Assembly (NCBI RefSeq): GCF_000143415.4
Contig: NW_003314355.1
Coordinates: forward strand, 262,302-326,301
Direction: 5' to 3'
DNA length: 64,000 bases
Source of the DNA: Selaginella moellendorffii
Lineage: Eukaryota > Streptophyta > Lycopodiopsida > Selaginellales > Selaginellaceae
The position numbers were made by a program, and so were the translations under genes. Below the pieces are notes generated by a model that saw only the letters and a list, made by a program, of their open reading frames with translations, was not told the DNA's origin and did not search any database. Shown here piece after piece: positions 32,033 through 43,065 of the stretch; position 1 is the first letter of the stretch; each line of letters begins with the position of its first letter.

Positions 32033-35000
32033 TTACAGAGCGGTTTGGAGCTCGCTCCACAGGCCTAGCAACGACTTGTAATCTTCTTGAGCACCAGCAA
32101 TGGAACCACTGTCCATGGCCGTGGAGCAAACCCGTCGCAGCCAGCAGTTTAGCATGCCACTGCTGCTAAAGCCTCGGAGCCGCGGAGCAATGAGCTCGCT
32201 AGCACCCCTTGCAGCGTCGACAACCGAGGCCGGGATCCCGGCGAGAAGAGCGACTTGGAGACCATAGCTTGCAGAACTGGCACCGGCTCTCAGCTTGTAC
32301 AAGAACGCCAGTTGCCTGTCGCTAGAGCTGCTGTCAAACGAGCAGGCCATGTGTTGGAGGCTCACAGATGGATGCCCAGAGAATTCCTGTGTCAGCGGGT
32401 GGTAATGCGTCGCAAACACTAGCCTGCATCCCACTGCTTCCACCAGATGCCGGAAAACCTGCCGCGAAGTGAAGAACACGCTCTTATAAGCCGACAAGAT
32501 GGAAGGAGAACTTCTTTCAACCTCACCGCATAAGCTATAGCGTAACCATCAAAAGTGGAGGTTCCCCGGCCAAGCTCGTCCAGTACCACCAACGAGTTGC
32601 TAGTTGCATTGCAGAGGATGGACCCAGCTTCTGCGCATTCGACCATGAATGTGCCTGGGCGAGATTTGGCATAAGCATATTTGTCCTGAATAAAAGAAAG
32701 TATTATGTAGCTTACTCTCGCCAGACATGATTCTATCACGAGCTCCAATACGAGTGAATATGGTGTCGACGAGGGATAGCGTGCACGATTCACTTGGAAC
32801 ATAGCAGCCAAGCTGTGCAAAGGAAAAAAAAGAAAAGAAAGAATAAAGCAAAAAAGTAAGGGAACTTCTTACTTGTGCCATGAGAGTAGCCACACACGTT
32901 GCTCTGAGCAATGTAGATTTCCCGCCCATGTTTGGTCCTGTGAGAAGTATCGCTCGAGGCTTACCAAGGCCCAGTGCTATGTCGTTTGGCACGAAAGTCC
33001 CACCCATGCCTGCTGCTGCAAATGGATGCCATAGGCCTTGCATTTCCAAAACAGCAACGCCTTGATCAGCAGCAACGAACGTCGGACGGCATGTCGGCCC
33101 TTCTGCTGCTCGTTTAGCGGCTGCGAAAGATATTAGCACGTCGATGTAGCTCAATGCATCAACGATGGCTGTCCAATGGCGCTGATGCTTGTTAAACTCG
33201 AGTATCATCCAGCTCAAAGTCTTTCTTTGCGTTTCCTCGTCCTCGTCCTGCGGCCAAACACGACGTGAGAGAAAGGGTCTAAATGAGAAAAGAGGACCTG
33301 GTCTGTGTTCAAAGACTGTTTCTCCATGTCGAGCTTTGGTTCCATGCTCCACAGACATTCGATGCTGCTCTTCACCTTTAATAGCTTACAAGCTCGACGT
33401 AGAAGACGTGCCTTCGCGGGCATCTGCCTAAGGCACTCGAGGACCTGGTAAGCACGCAGAAGTCCCGAAACAGCAAGGCACAATGTCTTCAACTGCAGCT
33501 CAGTCGAACAGGGTCAGCAAAAAGAAAACAAACATATTTGGAACTTTACCCTCCGCTGAAATGCCTGTTTTGCAAGAGGTAGTAACACTTCAGCGAAAGA
33601 ACTATCAGAAAATCCCCGTAAGCGGGCACTGAGTCGCTCCAGATCTGGCACCTTCCGGAGTAATGCTCGCAACTCAGCAGCACATTCGGGATTGCACAGA
33701 AGCTCCTCGACTGAATCTAGACGATGATTTATAGCTTTGGTGTCTTGAAGTGGATGGCAAATCCAACGTCGAAGAAGACGTTTTGCGAAAGCAGTTGCGC
33801 AGCTGTCAAGGTATCCCATGAGGCTTCCTGCACAAAATCACGCTTAATATTTTCTCACGCCTCTCACACCCCTAACGTACCAGCCTTGCCTCCGTTGGCT
33901 GTGTTTGCAAGCAACTCTAAGTTGGCTATTGTCTGACCGTCAAGCCTCATAAAGCCCCAATATAGTTCATACGCACAGAGAACACCATTATATATCTCCG
34001 CGTCCATCTGCTCAACATAAGCAAAAGTGAATTCTTGGAATGTGCAAGTCGTAAGAACCTTGATCCTGTGTAAATGAGATACGAGAGCTCCCAATGCGGT
34101 CATAGCAGCGTCTTTATGATCAACAGTGTCGAGAACTCCTGGAAAGCCAGGCTGTTGCCCAGAGCACTTGACGCACTCTTGGAAATATCCACGAGAGCTA
34201 ATCAGCTCTAAAACAGTGGCTGGCTCAGGGAAGTCAGCACCTGGTTGCAAAGGTGTAAGAACCAGTGGTAAAGACCCTGCACAACACTATTATGTTAACA
34301 TCATCCATGATATAGTTTAGATTACAGACCAGGACGAATATAGCGTTGAAACACTTTTAAGGCACCTGGCGAGAGACCTCCTATTTCGTAAAGCACCTCT
34401 TGAGGTGCTATCTGCAGTTTACATCTGAGTGAACGAAAAAAAATATAGAAGTCCATGAAACCATACCTGCATGACGAGCGCATCCAAGGCAGAATACGCA
34501 TCATTATCACAGAATGAGCCGACATAGCAAAGACCACCGGCAGCGTCAGCGAAAGCAAACCCATAAATTACAGCGCTTGGCCCAGAGTTTTCCTGGTTAG
34601 CAAATAGGCGCTCAAGCACACTGAGAAGTTTAAAATACACCAGTACCTCTTTCACTGCTAGCAAGTGAATGGCTTCCGGTTTCATTATCCCGTCCGTGAG
34701 TGTTGAAGGCGTGACTACCTGAACAAGCTTTCTCTCTACCATCTGCACAGGCTTAGATTGTCAAAAAAAAAGTCCAAAAACTGATGAAAACTTACGGCAT
34801 TTGGACCTCTTTTAGCCTTGGCTTGCTCTGAAGTTTCTACTTGTTCCATTCGTCCGATTTTGTAGCTAGTAAACGAAAAAGTTAAGCAATAACTTTTGTG
34901 GTAGCTTACCCCCGAGCCACAAGCTTCTGAACAGCGTCTTCAATTCCACTCTCAGGCACTCCAACCTGTCAAAAGACGAGTCGCAAAATCTGAGAACGCG

Positions 35001-35812
35001 ATGACCAAGTATGCATTTACCTGTCTACACTTTCCAACTCCACTGATTGTCATTTTCCAGTCGAGCTCTTTGTGCCCGATCTCAGCATCTAGTTCATAAA
35101 GCTCGTAAAACTTCCCCTGAAAAGAGTCATTTGTGTTAGCACGAGGTGATAAAAGAAACTCACGACGGTAATCTCACCACTTTGAAAAAAAGAACAATAT
35201 CCATGTAGTGGCATTTGGTTGTCCAATACTGCCTCTGCGATGCGGACATTTTCTTGAGCACGTTCTCTGGAATGTGGACGGTCCTGACGTCGAACAAGGG
35301 ATCACTGTGATTCCTTCCATTTCCATCGCGAATGTTTGATGGTTGCATCCACTCAAACTTGGCTTGAGCTTCTGCCCAAGCACCTTGCTTCGAGCCTTCG
35401 TCGTCACCAAGAGCTTCCAGCAATTTCTTGCGTTTGCTCTCATCAAAGGTTTCTCTCGAGAAATCGTCACGAACGCGCTTAGTACCGGGCACCAAAGGAA
35501 CTTCCAATCTTTTATCGGAAGTAGGCACTGGCTTCCTGTGAAGAATGAAAGAAAAACTATCAACGCATCGGTGATAAAACAGAGATAAAACAAACCTCAT
35601 CTTGTGTGTAATGCTTTCGATGAGCTTCTGCCTTTGATCCACCTACATTGATCGTCAGAAACCCTAACTCCTCCCACAATCGAAAGATTCGTCGTTCTGA
35701 CCTGTGAATCGCCGAGCTCGATTGGATTGTCCAGCCTGGGCCGCCTGGGCCGCCCCTGCTTCCGGCTCGTATCCTTGTCATAGAACGCGAGCAGTGATCG
35801 CTGCCGTGACAT
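32033..35812 (-). CDS. MSH7: DNA mismatch repair protein MSH7 (MutS homologue)
   Basis: A multi-exon MutS-family gene read leftwards. It starts [12 protein letters not shown], a PCNA-interacting-type motif. The mismatch-recognition domain has [20 protein letters not shown] with the Phe-x-Glu pair (about 35040-35120). The lever/clamp region includes [12 protein letters not shown], then [10 protein letters not shown] and KVPDLERL. The ATPase has Walker [11 protein letters not shown] (about 32935) and Walker [21 protein letters not shown], then FATHYHPLT. It ends near 32033. The lack of a Tudor-type N-terminal extension and the residue pattern favour plant MSH7 over MSH6. The family forms MSH2-MSH7 heterodimers that bind base mismatches in the nucleus. 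Introns are short GT-AG. I saw no frame break, but not every junction was resolved. Confidence 0.9.
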
Positions 35813-36050
35813 CCTAAAACCCCAGCTAAGCCTAAATGGCGGGAATGTGACTATATTTTAGGGCTGTCAACGCAGATTGCCCAGCCTGCAGGGCTATGTT
35901 TTTTTTTTTAAGAGGCAGGATTGTCAGGGGGCATTTTTCCACGTAGACCGCCAACAATTTGGTCAAGATACACTTATTTTAATAATCACATTATTATTTA
36001 ATTTTAGATCCGAGATTACACAAAAAGGATCTTAAACCAGGTCAACTTCG

Positions 36051-39000
36051 TCAGTATCTAAAAGAAAAATGTTGTCTAAGAGCTTGAATGCCTTCTGTGG
36101 ACACACCCTTATCGGATAGGTAGCCGCCTCTTGATCTGCTAAAAGTGTTAAGAAAACCAATAGAGTATGGAAGGTGTGTACCTCTTAAGCCTGGGCCCGA
36201 CGAGCTCAGCTCTTTGATGTTCTTCAAGGGCCACGATGCGTGCCATGTATGAGACATGGTCCACAAAGCTATCAGAACTCATTCCATGCCTCACCTTCTC
36301 TGGACTTGCAAGGAAAAGCTGTTCTTGGAGATACTTTTGCGTCTGTAGCCTGCAGAGAACAATCACGATTTGCTTGAGGAAACTTAAGTCTTAGCACTTA
36401 CTTGTTGAAGTTTTCCTCGTGCCAAGGAAGAGACCGCCTGCCATCACAAGCAGCATCACTTTGACAAGCTAACTGCATTGCTTCGTCGCACTCCTGTAAG
36501 AGATGGTAAAGGTTGCATCGTGTCAGCTGTTGAGATATTTCACTACACGGGGATTCCTCCATCTGAAAGAAAGCAAACAAGAAAATCAAGCAAAGCTATG
36601 CAAGGTGCACCAGAACTTACTCGAGACAACATATCGCACGAAGAAAAAGCCTCCGCAGCAGCTGCCAAGGCATCATTGACGCTGAGCATCGTCTGGACGG
36701 ATTTAGAGTTGGAGCGCAAGAGTGAACTTTGTCCCTTCCTCATATCTAGCCACTGAGCTCGAACTGGATGCACTGGCTCGTTTGACGACGACGGGAACTC
36801 TTCAGTCACGCTTTCTTCGGTCGCACAAGTGGTACAATATATCAATCCTTCTGCTTCTTCTGCCAGATCTTTAATAAAGCCGGTGTTATTCCGCGCTTCC
36901 TTCCATTCCAGTCTTTTCGTAGTCTTTCGTGGTCTTTTCCGCCTCCCAGCACCACAAGTCTTAATCATGGCAGCTGGTCCACAGTGTTTTCCTTCCGCTT
37001 CCACCACCATGGTATCAAGTAATTCAGCCTCCACTTTCTTAGCCAGCCTTTTCGAGCTTTTTGACCTGCGAGCAGCCCGTAGAGACTCATCTTCTTCAGC
37101 TGCCTTTGCAGCATGCAAGGTGGCAATTTTTTCAGCTTTCTGAACTGCTTCTGATAATTTCCCGGCTACTAAGTATGACTGAGAGCAAGGGAAGCTCAGA
37201 GGAACCAACTCCGGCAATAAGCAGTACTCGGCGTCTGAATCCTCCCACCAAGCAGCTCGTGGAAGCAATATTCTTCTTTCATGACTGTTTCGCTTCATGG
37301 TTGAGGACTGGTCCGCTTCTAGCGCTGCGCTCGGCGGTAGAGCACCCTGTCCCCAAAACTGAAGCAGCATCATTAGCTTTCGCAAGTCCTGGTGACAAGA
37401 TCCTACAATGCGTTTCATGATCCAAGGCTCTCCAAATAGACCATTTGAAGCACACACCTGCACATAAATTATTCAACATCAATATTTTAGTAAAGTTACC
37501 TTACCAAGCATGCGTGGACTAGCAAATCGTCCATGGTGGGCTTTATGAAGTCAATGACAGTTTTTCTCATGCGTGGCAATAGTGGTTGACGCCCTGCAAA
37601 ACATGCGGATATGAGAGACATAGAAATATCGGTGAAATCGTACTGTTGCTAGTAAGAACCATGGGGCGTTTCGAGGACTTTGCTAATTGGCCAATTGCCG
37701 CCAAAAATCCCTTATCCTCCTCAAATACCGTGTCAATTTCTTCAAACAAGATAATTGTCGGTTTTCTTCCATCTTGATCGGAGCTATAATAAATTCACGT
37801 TAGAACTGTAGACCAAACAAAAACAAATCGGAAAACCATATCACTGCTTCAGATTGAGTTGCTTCTCCAAATCTTTTCTTGATAGTTGCTCCAGCGCGAC
37901 TGTCTGAAGAGTTTATCTACAAGAAGAAAAGAGGGTGAAGAGGAAGTTCGCACATATACCACATTACCTCAATAACATTAAACCCGTGCTCCCTGGCGCA
38001 TGCATAGACGGCTGCAGATTTACCACACTGAAAGAATGCTTCACCTTAAATCCCAGCAAACACAACATCAAACGTACCCCGACAGGACCAGTCACAAGCA
38101 CGGTATTTTGTAGACCGTCCCGTAAATCTTCATCCTCAATCTCGTAGTCTCCATCGCTGTCTCTATCGCTGTCCAATGATGCCTGCTTTCTAGACAATAT
38201 TTTCTGTTTCCATCTGGAGAGCCACTCGCTTAAGGAACTCACGGAGTCCCTGTTTCCACACAACTAAGAAGCAGGAACATCAGGCACGCAAAGATTTTAA
38301 CTTGAACTAGACACCTGTTTAGAGGAGTGCGGCTGGTACAAACATGTCCACGAAGGGTTCGCCGTGGTAGTAACTCCATCAGTATTTCTAGCTAGATACC
38401 ACGCATATCTGCAAGTCATAGTTAAAAGTGACTAATAAAAAACACAATGCCGCATACTTCTCCTTCAAACTTGCCACTGACAAGTGTTTATGACCGGACT
38501 CCTAACACAAAAAAGCGTTACAGTAGAAGCCTCTAAAAGATAAAAGCACTACCTTTAAAAAGTCATGAACTTTCTCCAAACTTTCATCCAGGGTAGCTGC
38601 ATCAGATAAGAAGCGTTGCGATGGAGCAAGCTTCTGGTCTTTTGAAATTAAGTAACCATGGTCATGGTCATCACTCGAAGTAACCTGTGATGCCGATGTT
38701 ACAAAACAAGAACGCTGGAAAGAGTTCCAGTTTATGTCCGCGTCGACATTCTGCAAGACAACATGAAAAGAGGTTCAGTGATAGCTCAGAAGACTCTTTC
38801 TTACCATGGTATCTTGAAGTACGTGAAATGGCAAACACGGGTCCCAGAATGAGCCCCGCTTTATCGGCGAGTCCTCACTTCTCTCTTGTTTTTTGTTGCG
38901 CTGAAAAAACGGATGAAGAGGTTTTCCAGCGCTCAAGAGATTAAATTCCTGCAGATCTTAAGTAAATTGGAAGAACAAAGAGGCAACAAAGGTGATTTTA

Positions 39001-39749
39001 CCTCCGTGGCCATTCGTGCTTCCTTGCGCAGATCGTAAGCACACAACAATGAATCCCGGTCCACAATTTCTTCCTTTCTAGTTTTTGCGCGGGACTTCTT
39101 TTTCTTGTGACGCTTTTTGGAAGCCCGCACTGGAGGAGAACTAATTGGTTCATCTGGTTCCTTAGAATCGACAGGTTCCTCGGTATTGACAGGTTCCTCG
39201 GCATCGACAACATTGGACTTCCTTTTCCTCAACCTTGTGGACCAAAGAGGATAAAAACCTGCGAGCGCAAGAAATGTTGAGGTAGAACAAACTTGGTATG
39301 ATAATCCAGTCCAGCCTACCATTTTCCATTGCATTCTCATTGCCCACGCTGTCGATCTGTGTGCTCTCCATCGAATCGCGAATCTTCACCTCCGCTTGGC
39401 TGGCATTCGGTGAAGAACCTTCGATTCCTGGGCTCGGATCGCTTTCACCTTGAGTTGGAGAAACCCTAGGACGCAGGGGAGACGTTGCCTTCTTTGCGCC
39501 ATCCTCCATCTGTGTGCTCTCCAGAGAATCGCGAGTCTTCACCTCCGCTTGGCTTGCATTTGGTGAAGAACCCCCATTGCTGTCGACTCCTGGGCTCGCT
39601 ACAACTGCATCACTTTCAACTCGAGCTGAAGAAACCCTAGGGCGCAGGAACGCGTCAAGGGTGCCAGGACGTGGAGACGTTGGATCGGCTTTTGCCTTCT
39701 TGGCCCTCCCACGCCGCTTGTGCCGATCGGAGCTCCCGCCATCCGCCAT
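36051..39749 (-). CDS. ATAD5/ELG1-like AAA+ protein (RFC-like PCNA unloader)
   Basis: Many short exons on the minus strand. The likely start is MADGGSSDRHKRRGR (39749); an in-frame ATG at 39812 is possible. The N-terminus is basic and disordered, with GTLDAFLRP, a weak PIP-like motif. The AAA+ core has VLVTGPVGCGKSAAVYACA (Walker A, about 38000-38110), then INSSDSRAGATIKKRFGEAT and FEEIDTVFEEDKGF (Walker B-like). CHQDLRKLMMLLQFWG is the RFC-like lid region. The C-terminal part carries long helical segments and ends at 36051. ATAD5/Elg1 replaces RFC1 in an RFC2-5 complex that removes PCNA from DNA. It is flanked by MSH7 (same strand) and POLD2 (divergent, about 215 bp between starts). Confidence 0.82.
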
Positions 39750-39965
39750 AGCTTCCTTTCTCCTCGTCGAGCTAGGGCACATTCCAAAATTTGGCGCCAA
39801 AAATTTGGCCATCCGAGCAAGGTCGACACCGTCACCTTCTCAGGAATTTCCTTGGCAGCAAACGATCAATATCAATTAACCGAGCAATGATTTTGATCGT
39901 ACTACCCTGTAAATGCTATGGTTTTTCAAACGGCTAGTTGATTTTAGGGTGGGTTCTTGTTGGCG

Positions 39966-41944
39966 ATGGAGGTGGACTCCCCGCCGCTGGCGAGGAAGGA
40001 GGCGCGATACTCTCCGAAGGTGAGTGATCGGGTTCACGAGAAAAGGTGCGGCATTCTTAGCTACTGAGCTGTCCAGGATGAAGATTTTGAGCGCCGCGAC
40101 CAGCGGTACAAGGGCCAGCAGTACAGCCACCTCTATTACTGCCGGCTTCACAAATTTCGTGAAGTTCTCGGCTCGATCGTTCAATCCAGCCTTCCTCGTG
40201 TTCCAGGTGAGAGAATCATTTTCTTCTCTGGTCGGCATCACTTTCTTCTGCTTTGTAGTTTCTCCGATCTTGGGACTGAAAGATGGAAAGCGCTGCGTTG
40301 TTATTGGAACAGTCTACAAGCAGATGAAGCTCAAGCCATCCATTCTGGACGAATATGCAAAAGAGGTAGCTACACTTGTCTGTGTGTTTTTGTGTGACCT
40401 TGCTTTTCTCCTGCAGCGCACAAAACCTCTCGCAACAGCTTCTAGTTTCATGCATTCAGAGGATTATTTGGTGCTAGAAGATGCGAGTGGTCGCGTGAAG
40501 CTCGTCGGCAGCATGATTGTGCCCTCGAATTATGTTACCGGTATGTATCTTGTGTACGACCAAGTGTTCGAAAGGACTCTCGTTTGTCGTTGCAGGCATT
40601 GTTATTGCTGCTTGGGGACAGGGAGGAAAGGACGGCGACTTCTTTGTACGACAAATAATTGAGCCCGGTTTACCACCTCAGTCACCATTGCCTTCCATCA
40701 CAGGCAAGCCAGCCTGCCCCTACTTGAAGTTTCGCGTCTGAGCCCGTCTTTTCTCAGAGGACAAGTATGTCGCCCTCGTTTCTGGCTTGAGGATTGGTAG
40801 TGATCATTGTAACCCTTTGCAAATACAGCTCTTGGTTGATCACCTTACCGGGCATTTGGGCGATGAACAGGTAATCAGACACAGGAATATTATATCATGA
40901 CCTTTATTGTCTAGGAGCAAATGTTGAGCGCTCAGGTCGTTCGTCTGATAGTTGCGGGAAATTCTCTTGATGTGCAATATAACTTGCTCGCCGGGCAGGT
41001 TTGTCTTCCAAAAACATCCTGTATGCTCTTAGCATTTGCAGGCTATTTCCGCCAAGGACCAAGCGAGGTTGACTGAACCAGTGAAGGAGCTTGACATTGT
41101 GCTAACTCAAGTAAGTCCGTGCGCACGCATTTGCTACTTACATTGGGCCTGTAACAGATAGCAGCAGCAATGCCAGTTGATATTATGCCCGGCGCAAATG
41201 ATCCTGCAAACTTTACTTTACCCCAGCAGGTATGAAATGCTTGCTGATATTACCACCAGAATTAAGACGCTATTTCAGCCCTTGCATAAGTGTCTCTTTC
41301 CTGGAGCGTCTGCTTACAGTACCTTTTTATCTGCGACAAATCCTCATCGATTTGAACTGGACGGTATAGAGTAAGTATTCTCTGTTTGATATTACTGTTT
41401 CAGGAATCAACTAGTTCTGTGCAGGTTTCTCGGCACGTCTGGACAAAATGTCGATGATCTTGAAAAGTACTCGGAAGCCAAAGATGTCATCGAACTTATG
41501 GAAAGAACTCTGCGCTGGAGACATATTGCGCCTACAGCTCCTGATACACTGGGTATGCTATTTCACGCAAGTAATGTCGCTCACTTTGTGCTGCGAGCAG
41601 GCTGTTTTCCATACACGGATAAGGATCCGTTCGTTCTGGACACATGTCCGCATGTTTACTTCTGTGGAAATCAAAAGAGCTTTATGTCTCGCTTAGTTAC
41701 TGGTATGTATATTTGTTTAGCCCTTCACCGCCTGTTTCTTACCGCCGACTGCTTCTTAGTTGAAGGGAAATTGGTGAGAGCTATTTCGATTCCGCGCTTT
41801 TGTGATTCGGGAACTGCCGTGATGGTAACTTGTTCAGACCGTTTGTTTGTTGGCTTCCAACATCGATGATTGCCAGGTGAACTTGCGGACACTGGATTAT
41901 CATCTGCTTACGCTTTCCACTGCCTTCGCGTTCGATGCTTGAGG
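39966..41944 (+). CDS. POLD2: DNA polymerase delta small subunit
   Basis: Starts MEVDSPPLARKEARYSPK (exon 1, 39966-40019). Exon 2 (40077-40206) gives RYKGQQYSHLYYCRLHKFRE. Later exons give VVIGTVYKQMKLKPSILDEY, DYLVLEDASGRVKLVG, DKYVALVSGLRIGS, LGTSGQNVDDLEKYS, APTAPDTLGCFPYTDKDPF and IPRFCDSGTAVM. These match the OB and inactive calcineurin-like phosphoesterase domains of POLD2/CDC1. It anchors the catalytic subunit POLD1 in polymerase delta. About a dozen exons with introns of roughly 45-60 nt. One intron (40704-40757) is of GC-AG type. It ends ...FAFDA with TGA at about 41942. Complete and apparently intact. Confidence 0.92.
40704..40757 (+). other. GC-AG intron in POLD2
   Basis: Exon border ATCACAG|GCAAGC ... 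TTCTCAG|AGGACAAG. Removing these 54 nt joins PLPSIT to EDKYVALVSGL in frame, as in POLD2 of other eukaryotes, and removes an in-frame TGA. No GT donor gives that join. Confidence 0.85.
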
Positions 41945-42171
41945 TGGTGTAGTGTAACAAGTACTCACCACCACTCTCCAGGAATCAGTGTATGCACTCG
42001 CATCCTGTGCAGGCTTGCACAGTTTTTTTTTTTCTCATCCCGCGAGTATTTATAAAATGTGGTTAAATAATTAAAAGAAGTAGCAAATCTCTCTCTTGAT
42101 ACGATTGAATCCAAAATTGAGTGTATACACCTACTCAGACTGTAAAGAGTTTGTATATCAAAGAGTGTTTG

Positions 42172-43065
42172 CTATTCCCCATGTTTGTGAGTTTTCATTA
42201 GCATGTACTCCCGCTGCTTCTGGATCATGGCCTCAAAAACGTCTAGCAGCGACTCCAGCCCCGTTGCCTCTGGCTCAAAGACCTTGAGTGCATAGACGAT
42301 TCCCTCGAGAGTTGACATGCAGCCAGGCCGGGGCTCGGGCCTCACGAACTCGTACATGCTCTTGAAACTGGCGGGCAACTTGTACTGCGGCAGCTGGAAC
42401 AGCCACGGGTTCTCCATGTAAAGCCGCCTGGCCTTGGACCACGTCCCATCTATGACAATTATCTGATCGGGAGCTCGGCATGCTTCGCCACTTTCCTTGC
42501 CTTGCTCCCCTCCATCTACACCCGATCGGTGGCCAAACTTAACGCCCGGAAACATTGCGTGCAAGTCCTGGGCCCTGTCGCTGGGGAAGATGAGAGCTGC
42601 GTTCGGCGAGAGGTTGATCCAGGAGGGTGCTGTCCGTGGGAGATATGGATCCATGGTAGCACAGCCGTAGAACCAGCAGTCGTGCTGGGTCCTGTCGTGC
42701 TGCTGACAGACGACAAGCTCGTCCTGTTCAGCGGGACTGCCATTACGCATGCAACGGTTGGAGCCCGCTACCTTGGGACGCACCCGATAAGAAGTGCCCG
42801 TGTTGATCTGCGGAACGACGATCACCTCGATGTTCTTGAGGCCCAGCATTGCAACCCGGACAGAGCCCAAGTGGTGCTCCTTCTCCTCGGGATTTTGGAG
42901 CACGGTGACACGGATCCTGTTGTGGATGGGCTCCCCGATCATGCCACACACGCACAGCACCGCCGCCTTGAGGCAGCGCTCGCAAAACTCCCTCTTACCA
43001 GCATCAGGAGCAGCTGGAGACTCCGGCATCCAAGAAAGAAATCCATCGTCCACGACATCGCCCAT
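42172..43065 (-). CDS. DTW-domain tRNA-uridine aminocarboxypropyltransferase
   Basis: Single-exon minus ORF. The start is taken as [15 protein letters not shown] (43065); the frame is open to 43191 with other Met codons (43122). Zinc-type cysteines ([13 protein letters not shown]) are followed by VTVLQNPEEKEHHLGS, a region rich in LIFPSD-type motifs, and the family signature IDGTWSKARRLYMENPWL (about 42405-42455). DTW proteins (bacterial TapT/TuaA, human DTWD1/2) transfer the aminocarboxypropyl group of S-adenosylmethionine to uridine in tRNA, forming acp3U. Its 5' end faces and may overlap the PPR gene on the other strand. Confidence 0.87.
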   Translation of the reverse strand: MGDVVDDGFLSWMPESPAAPDAGKREFCERCLKAAVLCVCGMIGEPIHNRIRVTVLQNPEEKEHHLGSVRVAMLGLKNIEVIVVPQINTGTSYRVRPKVAGSNRCMRNGSPAEQDELVVCQQHDRTQHDCWFYGCATMDPYLPRTAPSWINLSPNAALIFPSDRAQDLHAMFPGVKFGHRSGVDGGEQGKESGEACRAPDQIIVIDGTWSKARRLYMENPWLFQLPQYKLPASFKSMYEFVRPEPRPGCMSTLEGIVYALKVFEPEATGLESLLDVFEAMIQKQREYMLMKTHKHGE

